Shown: positions 33,951 to 43,218, numbered from the stretch's first letter. The stretch: 64,000 bases of DNA from Hyphomicrobiales bacterium (GCA_900473795.1 UCMT01000042.1:17116-81115), one strand, 5' to 3'. The notes: generated by a model from the sequence alone, not told the origin. Translations and numbers: made by a program.

Positions 33951-34535
33951 TTAGACGCCGTACCGTGAAGCCGTGCCCCAGGCCAGTTCGAGCTGGTGCA
34001 GCGTCTGGAAAGCCGTCTCAAGCATCCGCTGGTCCTGGTCGCCACGGTTCACCGCGCGCTCATAGGTCATGGCCGCGTCGCGGAGATTTGCCCTCAGTTG
34101 CCGCCCCTTCTCTGTCAACTTGATGCGTGCGGACCGCTTGTCGCGCTGGGAGGCAACGCGATCGATGTAGTCGCCGTCGGCAAGCTGCTTCAGATAGTAG
34201 GAAACATTGGAGCCAACATAATGCCCACGATCCAGAAGCTCTGCGACCGAGAGCTCCGAGTCGCCGATTGCCAGTAGAATCATCGCCTGTGCCGGACCGA
34301 CGTCATCGACACGAAGCTTGGTCAGCTCCGCCCGAATGAGGCCCGAAAACCGCCGGCTTGCCCGCTCCATGAGGCGAGCAAGCTCGAAATATGTAATCTG
34401 CCGGAGGTCACCAAACTCGGCATCTTGAGGATACCCGGGGTCCGCTTGTGCTGCCTGCCCCTTATTTCGAGTTCCAAGATCATCATTCAGTTCTGACAGA
34501 ATGAGCACATTGTCTTCTTTCACTTCACGCTCCAT
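33951..34535 (-). CDS. wggR: WggR (ExpG), MarR-type activator of galactoglucan genes
   Basis: The 194-aa MarR-family regulator has a non-conserved head, then ITYFELARLMERASRRFSG and VDDVGPAQAMILLAIG (residues 45-90). The winged helix follows (ELSVAELLDRGHYVGSNVSY, then YLKQLADGDYIDR and RDKRSARIKLTEKG) with a C-terminal dimer helix. Its position beside wgdA and wgcA fits WggR, which in S. meliloti activates exp promoters together with PhoB and MucR. ATG 34535 is chosen; TTG 34553 would place the start inside the adjacent palindrome, which may serve as its own operator. Confidence 0.8.
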   Translation of the reverse strand: MEREVKEDNVLILSELNDDLGTRNKGQAAQADPGYPQDAEFGDLRQITYFELARLMERASRRFSGLIRAELTKLRVDDVGPAQAMILLAIGDSELSVAELLDRGHYVGSNVSYYLKQLADGDYIDRVASQRDKRSARIKLTEKGRQLRANLRDAAMTYERAVNRGDQDQRMLETAFQTLHQLELAWGTASRYGV

Positions 34536-34545
34536 TTCGGAAAAG

Positions 34546-34564
34546 TACTTCAAAAATTGAAGTA
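34546..34564. promoter_or_regulatory. Perfect palindrome beside wggR, candidate WggR operator
   Basis: The sequence TACTTCAAAAATTGAAGTA has 8-base perfect arms around AAA. A second copy of the half-site (CTTCAA, 34567-34572) follows after TAAT. It is 10 bases upstream of the wggR start and 155 bases upstream of wgdA. A closely related site (16 of 19) occurs upstream of wgeA at 37915-37933. Assignment to WggR is inference from position and sharing. Confidence 0.6.
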
Positions 34565-34719
34565 ATCTTCAAATATCCCCATCACCCCGGTTTAACCCGA
34601 GCTTGCACAAGCCCTCCCTTGTGTGCCAGATTGGCAAAAGCAATACTACACATCCGACCGGTTATAACCGCTTCTGCCCTCCAGAAGATGGCTCTAACGT
34701 TAACTCAAGGCAAATTGCC

Positions 34720-36480
34720 ATGCGTGATACTGTTCAAAATGAGACAAGAAGCAAGGGTCAAATTTTGGGAGGCAAAGATCAAACCAACCCGGGATTGTTG
34801 ATATCGCAAGCAAAACGTGTATTCCTGTCCGGGTTACTGTATGCGGCCGCGCTTAGCGTGTGTCTAAATTTACTACAACTCACGATGCCCCTGTTTATGC
34901 TTCAAGTTCATGACAGGGTGCTCAATAGCCAGAGCATGGACACGCTCGTCATGCTCACCATTTTGGCGATCGGCGCCCTTGTGGTGCTCGGTGTTCTGGA
35001 ATTCATCCGCGCCCTCTCTTTCCAGGTCATCGGTGGCGCGCTCGTGCGCCGTTTAAACATGCCAGTCCTGGCCGCGGCCGTTCAGGCCTCGGTCGACCAA
35101 GGCCTGTCGCGGGCGACCCAGTCGCTTCGGGACATTGCGGAATTGCGAAGCTTCCTGACCTCGTCAGCGGTGACCGCGCCCCTCGACGCGGCCTGGTCAC
35201 CGATCTTCCTCGGCGCCCTTTTTATTTTGCATCCGCTTTTCGGCCTTATTGGAGCGGTCTCTGCGGCGCTGCTCCTTTGCGGCGGCCTGGTCACGGACAT
35301 GTTGACACGCCAACTCACCAAGGAAGCGAACCAGACAAATATCGAGGCCGTGTCCAAGATTGGCGCATCGCTGCGACATGCCGAGGCTATCGAGGCGATG
35401 GGCATGCTGCCGGCCCTGGCGAACCGTTGGCGCACCCTGCAAATGCAAGCCCTCAGCGCCTTTGAAACGAGTGGGAGCAGGAGCAAGGCGATGTCGTCCA
35501 TCACCCGCAGCCTGCGCTATTCCATCCAGATCGTCACCCTGGCAGCCGGAGCGTTTCTGGTGCTGGAGCAGGCAATCACGCCCGGCGCGATGATGGCATC
35601 GAGCATTCTTGTCGGACGCCTCCTGATACCCTTCGATTCGATCATCGACAATTGGCGGCAGTGGGTTCTGGCGATCGCGGGCTGGCGTCGCCTTGAGGCC
35701 ACCCTCAAGGCGGACCTTGCGATCCGCCAAACGATGCCCACGCCGCATTCGTCGGGCGACATCGTGGTCGACAAGCTGGTTTACGCCGCCCCGGGACTGG
35801 ATGTGCCGATCATCAAGGGCATTTCTTTCTCCCTCTCTCCGGGCGAGGTTCTGGGCGTGGTCGGTCCCTCCGCGGCGGGCAAATCGACCCTCGCGCGCCT
35901 GCTGGTCGGAGTCTTGCGACCCACGTCCGGCGGCGTCTTCCTCGACGGCAACAACACCTATCTCTGGGAGCGCAGCTCGTTCGGCCAGGTGGTCGGATAT
36001 CTGCCGCAATCCGTATCGCTTTTGGAAGGCACGATTCGAGAAAACATCGGGCGGATGGCCGAAAGCGATCCATACAAAGTGCTGGAGGCGGCGCGACTGG
36101 CCGACATCCACGACATGATCGGACGCCTACAACTCGGCTACGACACGCCCGTCGGCGACGGACACCTGACCCTTTCCGGAGGGCAGCGGCAGCGCATAGC
36201 GTTGGCGCGCTGCCTCTACAACAGGCCTCGTCTCATCGTGCTCGACGAGCCGAACGCAAACCTGGACGCGATTGGCGAGCAGGCCCTCATCCGCGCGATC
36301 CAGCACGCCCGCGGCGACGGCGCCATCGTCATCATAATCGCTCACAGGCCAGCCATCATGCAAGTCGCCGACAAACTGCTCGTGCTCGAAAACGGCCGCG
36401 TCACACAGTTCGGGCCGCGAACCGACGTGATTCCGGCCACAATGCCGGGCGAAGCCCGCCGCGAGGTGGCCGCGAAATGA
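34720..36480 (+). CDS. wgdA: WgdA (ExpD1), type I secretion ABC ATPase/permease
   Basis: From ATG 34720 the protein is 586 aa. The N-terminal half is a six-helix membrane domain with the PrtD/HlyB-type opening LNLLQLTMPLFMLQVHDRVL. The nucleotide-binding domain has Walker A GPSAAGKST at about 381, signature LSGGQRQRI at about 485 and Walker B LIVLDEPNANLD at about 506, then the H-loop IIAHRP. There is no C39 peptidase domain. With WgdB it forms the inner-membrane part of a type I exporter, thought to act in galactoglucan export or secretion of WgeA. The upstream in-frame start 34603 lacks a ribosome-binding site. Confidence 0.9.
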   Translation: MRDTVQNETRSKGQILGGKDQTNPGLLISQAKRVFLSGLLYAAALSVCLNLLQLTMPLFMLQVHDRVLNSQSMDTLVMLTILAIGALVVLGVLEFIRALSFQVIGGALVRRLNMPVLAAAVQASVDQGLSRATQSLRDIAELRSFLTSSAVTAPLDAAWSPIFLGALFILHPLFGLIGAVSAALLLCGGLVTDMLTRQLTKEANQTNIEAVSKIGASLRHAEAIEAMGMLPALANRWRTLQMQALSAFETSGSRSKAMSSITRSLRYSIQIVTLAAGAFLVLEQAITPGAMMASSILVGRLLIPFDSIIDNWRQWVLAIAGWRRLEATLKADLAIRQTMPTPHSSGDIVVDKLVYAAPGLDVPIIKGISFSLSPGEVLGVVGPSAAGKSTLARLLVGVLRPTSGGVFLDGNNTYLWERSSFGQVVGYLPQSVSLLEGTIRENIGRMAESDPYKVLEAARLADIHDMIGRLQLGYDTPVGDGHLTLSGGQRQRIALARCLYNRPRLIVLDEPNANLDAIGEQALIRAIQHARGDGAIVIIIAHRPAIMQVADKLLVLENGRVTQFGPRTDVIPATMPGEARREVAAK

Positions 36481-37877
36481 CAGCGAAGAAGCCTCTTGCG
36501 GTCCGGCCCGGCCTTTCCGAGCGTCGCCTGCCATTTGATCAGCCGGTGTCGCTGAATATCAGCCCCTTAGGCCTGGAATTCGAACACCTTGATACCCGCT
36601 CGCCGCTCCGCCGTCTTGTCATCGCGGGGATCGCCACGATCCTGGTGTCCTTCGGTGGATTTTTTGCATGGGCGTTTTCGACCGAACTCAGCAGCGCGAC
36701 GGTCGCCAACGGCACGGTCATCGTCGATTCAAAGAGAAAGACCATCAGCCATTTTGAAGGCGGTGTGATGAGCCGACTGCTCGTTCAGGAGGGCGACAAG
36801 GTTTCTGCCGGGCAGCCCCTGATCGAGTTGGAGGATACGCGAGCCCGTTCGAGCCTGCGGTCGCTCCAAATCCGGCGCATTGGCTTAATCGCGAAACTGG
36901 CGCGACTGAAGGCCGAGCAGACCGACGCGCCCCGGATCAGCTTTCCACACGATTTCGGCGACGCCCGGGACGCCGCGGTCGACGACGCCGTCATGGCGGA
37001 GACGATATTTTTCGAAAAGCGGCGTGAGACCCAGGAGGGGCGCATAGAGGTCCAGAAAAAAACCATCGAGGAGCACCTCGAACAAGCGAAGTCACTCGGC
37101 ATTCAGATCCAGGCGACGGACCAGCAAATCGACCTTATCGACGAGCAGCGGACGGCGATTGCGGCGCTGGTGAAAAAAGGTGCCTTTTCGCGCACGCAAC
37201 TCATCGAGATCGAGTCCCGGCTCAGCGCGCTTGCGCGGGAACGGAGCGAACTCGTCGGCGACAAGGCCCGGGCAGAAAAAGCCAGAGCGGGCGCGCAACT
37301 CGCGCTGATCGGAATCGAAAGCGAGTTTCAGTCGACGATTGCCGGGGAAATCACGACGACGCGGGTCGAGCTCGCGGATGTCGAAGAGCAGATCACCACC
37401 TCGAAGGATGTGCTGCGGCGTCTTGAGATCCGCTCTCCGCAGGACGGTATCATCAGTGACATCTGGCTGCGCACCCCTGGCAGTGCGGTCACGCCCGGCC
37501 AGGCGCTGCTCGAGATCGTTCCGGAAAATGAGCCCCTGCTGATCGAGATGCGCGTCAATCCTCGCGACATCGACAGCATCGCCATTGGCTCCCAGACGCA
37601 AATCCGGTTGACGGCCTATAATCAGCGTTCCCGCCTGCCAATGGAAGGCGCCATCACATATGTCGCCGCAGACCAGTCGGTAGATGAAAAGTCAAACACC
37701 GCGTTCTTCGTCGCGCGCGCCAAAATCGACGCGGCATCGCTCAAGGCAAACCCCGATGTCCGCCTCTATCCAGGCATGCCCGCGGAGGTGCTGATTATCC
37801 ACAAGTCACGCCTTGCGATCGACTACCTCACCTCTCCCGCCGTCGAGAGTTTCAATCGCGCCTTCAGGGAAGACTAG
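36477..37877 (+). CDS. wgdB: WgdB (ExpD2), membrane fusion protein of type I exporter
   Basis: The 466-aa protein has a short cytoplasmic N-terminus, one membrane helix at about residues 45-66 and a periplasmic HlyD/PrtE fold: a lipoyl-type segment (GTVIVDSKRKTISHFEGG, VQEGDKVSAGQPLIELED), a long coiled coil at about 120-290, the second lipoyl half (LEIRSPQDGIISDIWL) and a beta-barrel domain ending LYPGMPAEVLI. It links WgdA to a TolC-like outer-membrane channel, which is not encoded here. It overlaps wgdA by four bases. Confidence 0.9.
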   Translation: MTAKKPLAVRPGLSERRLPFDQPVSLNISPLGLEFEHLDTRSPLRRLVIAGIATILVSFGGFFAWAFSTELSSATVANGTVIVDSKRKTISHFEGGVMSRLLVQEGDKVSAGQPLIELEDTRARSSLRSLQIRRIGLIAKLARLKAEQTDAPRISFPHDFGDARDAAVDDAVMAETIFFEKRRETQEGRIEVQKKTIEEHLEQAKSLGIQIQATDQQIDLIDEQRTAIAALVKKGAFSRTQLIEIESRLSALARERSELVGDKARAEKARAGAQLALIGIESEFQSTIAGEITTTRVELADVEEQITTSKDVLRRLEIRSPQDGIISDIWLRTPGSAVTPGQALLEIVPENEPLLIEMRVNPRDIDSIAIGSQTQIRLTAYNQRSRLPMEGAITYVAADQSVDEKSNTAFFVARAKIDAASLKANPDVRLYPGMPAEVLIIHKSRLAIDYLTSPAVESFNRAFRED

Positions 37878-37909
37878 CACGCGGAAACGAAATACAGACA
37901 TTCCGCGTG
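37878..37909 (+). terminator. Stem-loop right after wgdB
   Basis: Arms CACGCGGAA (37878-37886) and TTCCGCGTG (37901-37909) pair perfectly over 9 bases around a 14-base loop, starting at the wgdB stop codon. It is followed by TAAATTGTTTC, a weak T-run, so it could be an incomplete terminator or an RNA 3' end protector between wgdAB and wgeA. Confidence 0.5.
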
Positions 37910-37914
37910 TAAAT

Positions 37915-37933
37915 TGTTTCAATTTTTGAAGTT
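37915..37933. promoter_or_regulatory. Second WggR-type site in the wgeA promoter region
   Basis: The sequence TGTTTCAATTTTTGAAGTT matches the reverse complement of the wggR-proximal palindrome at 16 of 19 positions and keeps the core TTCAA/TTGAA arms. It lies in a 274-base AT-rich stretch (37878-38151) that must hold the wgeA promoter. Another GAAG/CTTC repeat follows at about 37950-37965. Confidence 0.5.
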
Positions 37934-38151
37934 ATTTCCAAATAAAATAGAAGCTTTTTACTTCATAAAAACCGTCATTGCCGAAATAATGTACCATTAA
38001 GACTCAAATAGCGAAATTTATTTCCCATTATTGAGCGTATTCTCTCATTTAGATGCTTGCGTTGTTCTTTGTTGCAATGCACAGTCCAGACGCGCGATCG
38101 TCGCCCCGAGCGCCGAAAACGCGTTCATAGAAACCTGATAAGGAGAGGCAG

Positions 38152-38811
38152 ATGGCCACATTGGAAGGCGGCGCATACGATGACGCCCTGTTCGGCTCCC
38201 GCTTCAGCGATTTCATTCGCGCCCATGGGGGCGATGATTTCGTGAACGGCGGCAACGGGCACGACATCGTGTTCGGTGGTGACGGTGACGACCTGCTGTT
38301 CGGCGGAAAGGGAAACGACTCCCTGTTCGGCGGCGACGGCAGCGACTTGCTGAACGGTGAAAACGGCGACGACAGCCTCGTCGGCGGCTGGGGTGATGAC
38401 CTTCTCTACGGCGACAAGGGCAGCGATATCCTGTTCGGCGGACAGGGAAGCGACCTTTTGTCCGGCGGCAAGGGCAACGACATACTCTATGGTGGTGATG
38501 GCCACGACATCATTGACGGCGGGGCCGGAAACGACATCCTGGCGGGCGGGGCCGGCCACGACATCTTCGTCTTCGACGGCGGCGGCGGGAATGACGTCAT
38601 TCTCGACTTTACCGCGGGCGAGGATCTGCTGCAGATATCGAAGGGCATCAATGGCCTTGACGTCTCTTCGCCCGAAGACCTGGCCTCGCGCGTCACGCAG
38701 GTCGGCGGCAATGTCGTCGTGGATCTCGGTCATGGCGATACGCTCACATTGGTAAATGTCGATGCCGACGACGTCCAGGCAAATCCCGACAACTACTTCA
38801 CTGTTCACTGA
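38152..38811 (+). CDS. wgeA: WgeA (ExpE1), RTX calcium-binding secreted protein
   Basis: The 219-aa acidic protein contains about twelve RTX nonapeptides (GGxGxDxLx, for example GGDGDDLLFGGKGND) from about residue 25 to 140, then a C-terminal domain with DIFVFDGGGGNDVILDF and GEDLLQI, the usual uncleaved secretion region of type I substrates. There is no N-terminal signal. It is a NodO/hemolysin-like protein probably secreted by WgdAB; in S. meliloti WgeA is needed for galactoglucan production. GGAGAGG lies 8 bases before the ATG. Confidence 0.9.
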   Translation: MATLEGGAYDDALFGSRFSDFIRAHGGDDFVNGGNGHDIVFGGDGDDLLFGGKGNDSLFGGDGSDLLNGENGDDSLVGGWGDDLLYGDKGSDILFGGQGSDLLSGGKGNDILYGGDGHDIIDGGAGNDILAGGAGHDIFVFDGGGGNDVILDFTAGEDLLQISKGINGLDVSSPEDLASRVTQVGGNVVVDLGHGDTLTLVNVDADDVQANPDNYFTVH

Positions 38812-38821
38812 GCCTGAGCTC

Positions 38822-38853
38822 GGCGCGCCCTGCCTCCTCCCGTGGGGCGCGCT
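38822..38853 (+). other. Intercistronic RNA hairpin with anti-Shine-Dalgarno loop
   Basis: Between wgeA and wgeB, arms GCGCGCCC (38823-38830) and GGGCGCGC (38845-38852) form a perfect 8-base GC stem around the loop TGCCTCCTCCCGTG. There is no T-run, so it is not a standard terminator. It may attenuate or stabilise the message so that wgeA is made in excess over the glycosyltransferases. The loop holds CCTCCTCCC, the same word as in the small RNA at 55326-55482. Confidence 0.5.
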
Positions 38854-38876
38854 ATTCCGCTTCAGAAGGATAGCGT

Positions 38877-41135
38877 GTGACGTTCGACGATTGGACAGAC
38901 GCCACTGGCGTTTTCAGGAACGCAAGGATCTTTCGGCTCGGCACAGAGCTGGCCGTCCTTGTCTGGGACCTCCCCCCGGCCCTCCCCGCCGCCACAAGGT
39001 GCCTGTTGTCCATGGACCAGTCGCCGATACCGCTCGTCAGCATGATGCTTCCGCTTGCCAACGGACGGCAACGCATGTTCTGGGCGATGAGACCAGGAAG
39101 GCAGCCGGAGAGTGTGGGCATTTGCACGGAAGACGGCGGTACCCTCGACACCATCGTGATGCAGCCTGCGCGCGCGCTCGCGCCTCTCGATGTGGAGGCC
39201 CTGTTCGCCGATCTCGCGCCAGAAGCCCGTATCAAGTTCGTCAACAACCTACTGACTGTGTGGCGAAGCGCCTTCCGCATTGCCGGCGACCATCTTTTCA
39301 GCATGGTGGTTGAAGACGCCCTTCACGCGCTCGTACCTGAACCGCAGGCCGCCAGCATCGTGTGCCAGGTTGCGCAAGGGTGCCATCTGATTGAGACGGC
39401 TATCAATCCGGATCTGGGCGAGATCACAGCGATCTATGCGATCGGCGCGGCTTCGATCACACGCATGGCCGTGAAGCTCGTCCTCGGACGCAACGCGAAA
39501 CACGGCAGCCTGCAGTCGTGCCATTTCATCGCGGAGGCGCCTTTCCCTTCCACTCCGTTTCTGATCGTCCTCCTGAGCAAGAATGGCGTCGCCATCCGCC
39601 AGCTTGTCGACGGCAAGCCTCGCCACCCCAGCCTTCAGAGTTGGTGGGACAAAAACCGTGCGGCGATGGAGCTGCGCGAAATGATTGTCCGTCGACTCGC
39701 CACGTTGCCGCAAAGCGGCGCCGCCACGGCCATCGACCTTCAAGTTCGTGCACCACTGGCAACAAGCCGGATCGCCAAGTCGTCGATGCATCCGTCCGGG
39801 GAGGTCGATCTCGCCCTGGCGCTCGACGACGGCTTGCTGGCCGGCGGCTGGTTCCATGCGCCGTCATCCGCGTTCGCCGGCATCGACTACGTCAAAGAGG
39901 ACGGCACGGCGGTGCCGCTCGATGGGAACAGCTACGAATTTCCCGCATGGGCGCAAGGGAACGATGAGAAGAGCAAGACCGATGTGACCGGTTTCGTTGC
40001 CTGGGTCCCGCTGGCGGAATCCCCCGGGCCGCTCCTGCAACCACGATTTCAGATGCGCTTTGCCTCGGGAGCGGTGAGACCTCTTGTACCGAAGCCACAG
40101 GCTTTCGAGCCGACAACACAACGAAACCACATCCTGCGCGCCGTGCCACCGCAACATGCAGTCGACCGCGCCTTTCGTACAATCCTTGCTCCCGCCTTGC
40201 AGGGCGTAGAGCGGCGATTGGGCAAGACCATCGAGGTCAATTGCACAAAGGACTACGGCCTTCCCAAATGTGCGCCCCTTGTTTCCATCGTAGTCCCCCT
40301 CTACCGGGTTCTCGACTTCCTGCGTTTCCAGTTGTCGGGGATGGCGACGGATCCATGGCTCGCCGAGAATGTGGAGATCATCTATGTCCTTGATTCACCG
40401 GAAATTCAGGACGAGACGGAGCACCTCCTGGGCGGCTTGCACCTTCTGCACGGGCTACCGATGAAGTTGGTGGTGATGAATCGCAACGGAGGCTATGCAC
40501 GTGCTTGCAATGCCGGCGCACGTTTTGCACGCGGCACCATACTGGTGATGCTCAATTCAGATGTCGTGCCGTGCGCGCCAGGCTGGCTCCAGGTGTTGTC
40601 GCGTCAGTTGTTGGAAAGGCAAGAACTGGGGGCCATCGGCCCGAAGCTGATTTTCGAAGACGGATCGCTGCAGCATGCCGGGCTCTACTTCGCCCGCGAC
40701 CAGCGCGGGATCTGGTTGAACCACCATTTCCACAAGGGGATGCCTGGCGACTACGCGCCGGCGCAACGTGGCCGCAACGTTCCTGGCGTCACCGGCGCTT
40801 GCCTCGTGACCCGCAGGGACACTTACGAGCGCGTTAGCGGTTACACCGAGGACTACGTGATTGGCGATTACGAGGACAGCGACCTGTGCCTCAAGATCCG
40901 TCGCCTGGGACTCCAGATAGCTTACGAGCCGGCCGTGTGCCTGTATCATTTCGAGCGTCGCTCGATCCGCCGTAGCCAGGACTACATGCGCGGCGTTGCG
41001 AGCCAATATAATTCATGGCTGCACACGCAGCGTTGGGAGGACGACATCACCGAACTGATGGCCAACCAGTTCGGTAGAGACCCGGATCGACCTGCCGCCG
41101 CGGGTGGAAGAACCCGGGAAAGGAACGCAGCGTGA
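38877..41135 (+). CDS. wgeB: WgeB (ExpE2), large protein with C-terminal GT2 domain
   Basis: The 752-aa protein starts at GTG 38877 with AGAAGGA 8 bases upstream. The first 290 residues are of unknown fold. A module at about 300-400 reads LAGGWFHAPSSAFAGIDYV and ends GFVAWVPL. A GT-A glycosyltransferase domain lies at about 460-700 (VSIVVPLYRVLDFLRFQL, NRNGGYARACNAGARFARG, VMLNSDV as the DxD region, GACLVTRRDTYERVSGY and EDSDLCLKIR). It would transfer a sugar in galactoglucan assembly. The stop overlaps the next gene by GTGA. Confidence 0.8.
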   Translation: MTFDDWTDATGVFRNARIFRLGTELAVLVWDLPPALPAATRCLLSMDQSPIPLVSMMLPLANGRQRMFWAMRPGRQPESVGICTEDGGTLDTIVMQPARALAPLDVEALFADLAPEARIKFVNNLLTVWRSAFRIAGDHLFSMVVEDALHALVPEPQAASIVCQVAQGCHLIETAINPDLGEITAIYAIGAASITRMAVKLVLGRNAKHGSLQSCHFIAEAPFPSTPFLIVLLSKNGVAIRQLVDGKPRHPSLQSWWDKNRAAMELREMIVRRLATLPQSGAATAIDLQVRAPLATSRIAKSSMHPSGEVDLALALDDGLLAGGWFHAPSSAFAGIDYVKEDGTAVPLDGNSYEFPAWAQGNDEKSKTDVTGFVAWVPLAESPGPLLQPRFQMRFASGAVRPLVPKPQAFEPTTQRNHILRAVPPQHAVDRAFRTILAPALQGVERRLGKTIEVNCTKDYGLPKCAPLVSIVVPLYRVLDFLRFQLSGMATDPWLAENVEIIYVLDSPEIQDETEHLLGGLHLLHGLPMKLVVMNRNGGYARACNAGARFARGTILVMLNSDVVPCAPGWLQVLSRQLLERQELGAIGPKLIFEDGSLQHAGLYFARDQRGIWLNHHFHKGMPGDYAPAQRGRNVPGVTGACLVTRRDTYERVSGYTEDYVIGDYEDSDLCLKIRRLGLQIAYEPAVCLYHFERRSIRRSQDYMRGVASQYNSWLHTQRWEDDITELMANQFGRDPDRPAAAGGRTRERNAA

Positions 41136-41971
41136 CGTCAGCGGCACTCGCGCAGCCCCCCGCGCCAGCTCGACTGATCGATGAAGACCGCGTTCGCTGG
41201 TTAATCGAATCCGTTCGGGGCAATCGTTTTCTGCCGCAACCGGATTCGACCAACGTCTTCGTGGGAGACGGTGATTTTCTCGCGATAGGAGCGGAGTTTC
41301 TCGGTTACTTTATTCGCATCGGCGGCCTGCGCGAAGACAGCCGCGTGCTCGACATTGGTTGCGGTATCGGCCGGATGGCCGTGCCGCTCACCCAGTATCT
41401 CGATCCGCAAGCGAGCCGCTACGATGGAATCGATCCAGTCGAGGGCGGCATTGGCTGGTGTCAGCGTACGATCACGCCCGCCTACCCCAATTTCGCCTTC
41501 CAGCGACTGGACATCGCGCACGAGCTCTACAATCCGAGCGGCAAGATCAGCGGGAAAGCCTTGGCGCTGCCCTTTCCGGATCGTCATTTCGACTTCGTCA
41601 TCATGACGTCCGTAGTCACTCATCTGCCACCCGCGGAGGTGCTTGTCTACCTCTCCGAGGTCCGCAGAGTGCTGTCACCCCGCGGCCGCCTGTTCATGAC
41701 GGCGTTCGTGGTCGACCCGATCGCCGCGGCAATAGAAAACAGGCGGCGCGATCCGCGTCTCGCTTTCCACCGGTACGGCGAAAGCCCATTCTGGTTCGTA
41801 CCCAACCAGCCACCGCTTGCCGCGATCGGCTTCGAAGACGGCTTTCTGGACAAAGCGCTCGAACGGGCCGGCCTTTCCGTCGCTCTGAAATCGCTTGGCC
41901 ATTGGCGCGGCACCAACGCGGGGCACCATCAGGACTTCATCGTGGCCAAGCGTCGGGGAAATGGACGATGA
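41132..41971 (+). CDS. wgeC: WgeC (ExpE3), SAM-dependent methyltransferase
   Basis: The 279-aa class I methyltransferase has motif I VLDIGCGIGRMAVPL at about residue 71, an acidic post-I residue region (YDGIDPVEGGI), motif II/III FDFVIMTSVVTHLPP and a RVLSPRGRLFMTAFV strand. It starts at GTG 41132, overlapping wgeB by four bases, and ends in an ATGA overlap with wgeD. It could methylate a sugar of the repeat unit or the chain end; the acceptor cannot be read from sequence. Confidence 0.75.
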   Translation: MTSAALAQPPAPARLIDEDRVRWLIESVRGNRFLPQPDSTNVFVGDGDFLAIGAEFLGYFIRIGGLREDSRVLDIGCGIGRMAVPLTQYLDPQASRYDGIDPVEGGIGWCQRTITPAYPNFAFQRLDIAHELYNPSGKISGKALALPFPDRHFDFVIMTSVVTHLPPAEVLVYLSEVRRVLSPRGRLFMTAFVVDPIAAAIENRRRDPRLAFHRYGESPFWFVPNQPPLAAIGFEDGFLDKALERAGLSVALKSLGHWRGTNAGHHQDFIVAKRRGNGR

Positions 41972-43218
41972 GCAAGCGCATTCTGGTGGCCGCCCACAAC
42001 CATCCGTCCCTCCACCCGGGAGGAACGGAGATCTTCGCTCACGACTTATTTCGTGCCTACCAGCGCGCAGGGCACGAGGCCCTGTTTCTCGGTGCCACGA
42101 ACCAAATCCATCGCGAGGCCAGGCCGGGCACGAGCTTTCAGGGCATCGGCCCGGCGGGAGACGAGGTCCTGCTGTGGTCCGGACACTTCGACCGCTTCTT
42201 CATGAGCCAGATCGACCTCTATGGCGTGGTGCCGGACATAGCGGAGTTGCTGCGCGATTTCCGACCGGATGTGGTCCACCTTCACCACCTGCTGCTGCTT
42301 GGCGCCGAGTTCCCGCACATTGTCCGCCGCACCCTGCCCCATTGCCAGATCGTCATGACGCTCCATGACTACTACCCCATTTGCCATCATGACGGCCTGA
42401 TGGTGCGCACCGGCAGCAAGGAGCTTTGTCACCAAGCCAGCCCGGACCGCTGCCATGGCTGCTTCAAGGACATTCCGCTCGATCGCTTTGCTTTGCGCGA
42501 ACGCCACCTGAAGGCCCTGCTGAGCACGGTCGACCACTTCGTCGCGCCAAGCGCCTTTTTACGAGAGCGCTTCGTGCAGTGGGGGCTGGACGAAGGGACG
42601 ATCAGCGTCATTCCCAATGGTATCCCCATCCGAAATGCTGGCGCGCGAAGAGAGCTGCTCGAGGGCGGGCGGCCGGTCTTCGGATATTTCGGAAATCTCA
42701 ACCCCTGGAAAGGGGTGACTGTATTGCTCGACGCTGCGCGCCTGCTTCTGGCCGATGGCCTCGAATTCGAACTCCGCGTCCACGGCGGCGCGCCCTTCCA
42801 GAGCCAGGCTTTCGTCGACGAGATCGATCGTCGCTTCGCAGAAACGGCAGCATCCGTGCAGCCCCGAGGCCCCTATCGGCGCGAAGACATCGGCGATCTG
42901 GTAGCCGCGGTCGATTGCACCATTGTTCCTTCCGTCTGGTGGGAGAACGCGCCGTTGGTCATCCAGGAAGCCCAGACTCAGGGCCGTCCGGTCATTGCTA
43001 GCAACATCGGGGGAATGGCTGAAATGATCGAGCACGGCGTCAACGGCCTGACTGTTCCACCCAACGATGCCCGAGCGCTCGCCGCGGCGATGCGTAGCAT
43101 ATTGGAAGAGCCCAACCTGCTGCGCCAGTTCTCCGAAAACGCTCGCAAACCCGACGACATCGACACGACCGCCCGCCGCTATCTCAAGCAGATCGACCCT
43201 GCGCAGGTTCAGGCATAG
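41968..43218 (+). CDS. wgeD: WgeD (ExpE4), GT4 glycosyltransferase
   Basis: The 416-aa GT-B enzyme begins MSKRILVAAHNHPSLHPGGT and has a Cys/His-rich segment (TGSKELCHQASPDRCHGCF) between strands of the N-lobe. The C-lobe has VFGYFGNLNPWKGVTVLL, VPSVWWENAPLVIQEAQ with the donor-site Glu, and VIASNIGGMAEMI. It shares the Cys-rich block and VWWEN motif with WgeG, so the two are paralogues. It is coupled to wgeC by ATGA. Confidence 0.85.
   Translation: MSKRILVAAHNHPSLHPGGTEIFAHDLFRAYQRAGHEALFLGATNQIHREARPGTSFQGIGPAGDEVLLWSGHFDRFFMSQIDLYGVVPDIAELLRDFRPDVVHLHHLLLLGAEFPHIVRRTLPHCQIVMTLHDYYPICHHDGLMVRTGSKELCHQASPDRCHGCFKDIPLDRFALRERHLKALLSTVDHFVAPSAFLRERFVQWGLDEGTISVIPNGIPIRNAGARRELLEGGRPVFGYFGNLNPWKGVTVLLDAARLLLADGLEFELRVHGGAPFQSQAFVDEIDRRFAETAASVQPRGPYRREDIGDLVAAVDCTIVPSVWWENAPLVIQEAQTQGRPVIASNIGGMAEMIEHGVNGLTVPPNDARALAAAMRSILEEPNLLRQFSENARKPDDIDTTARRYLKQIDPAQVQA

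Noticed and set aside
37950..38151. PHO box for PhoB control upstream of wgeA
   Set aside because: Only isolated GTCAT-like words are seen; no two 7-base repeats with the right spacing could be found by eye.
38240..38580. Regular 27-base periodic repeats as a possible CRISPR or minisatellite
   Set aside because: The period reflects RTX nonapeptide codons in wgeA; there are no unique spacers between identical repeats.
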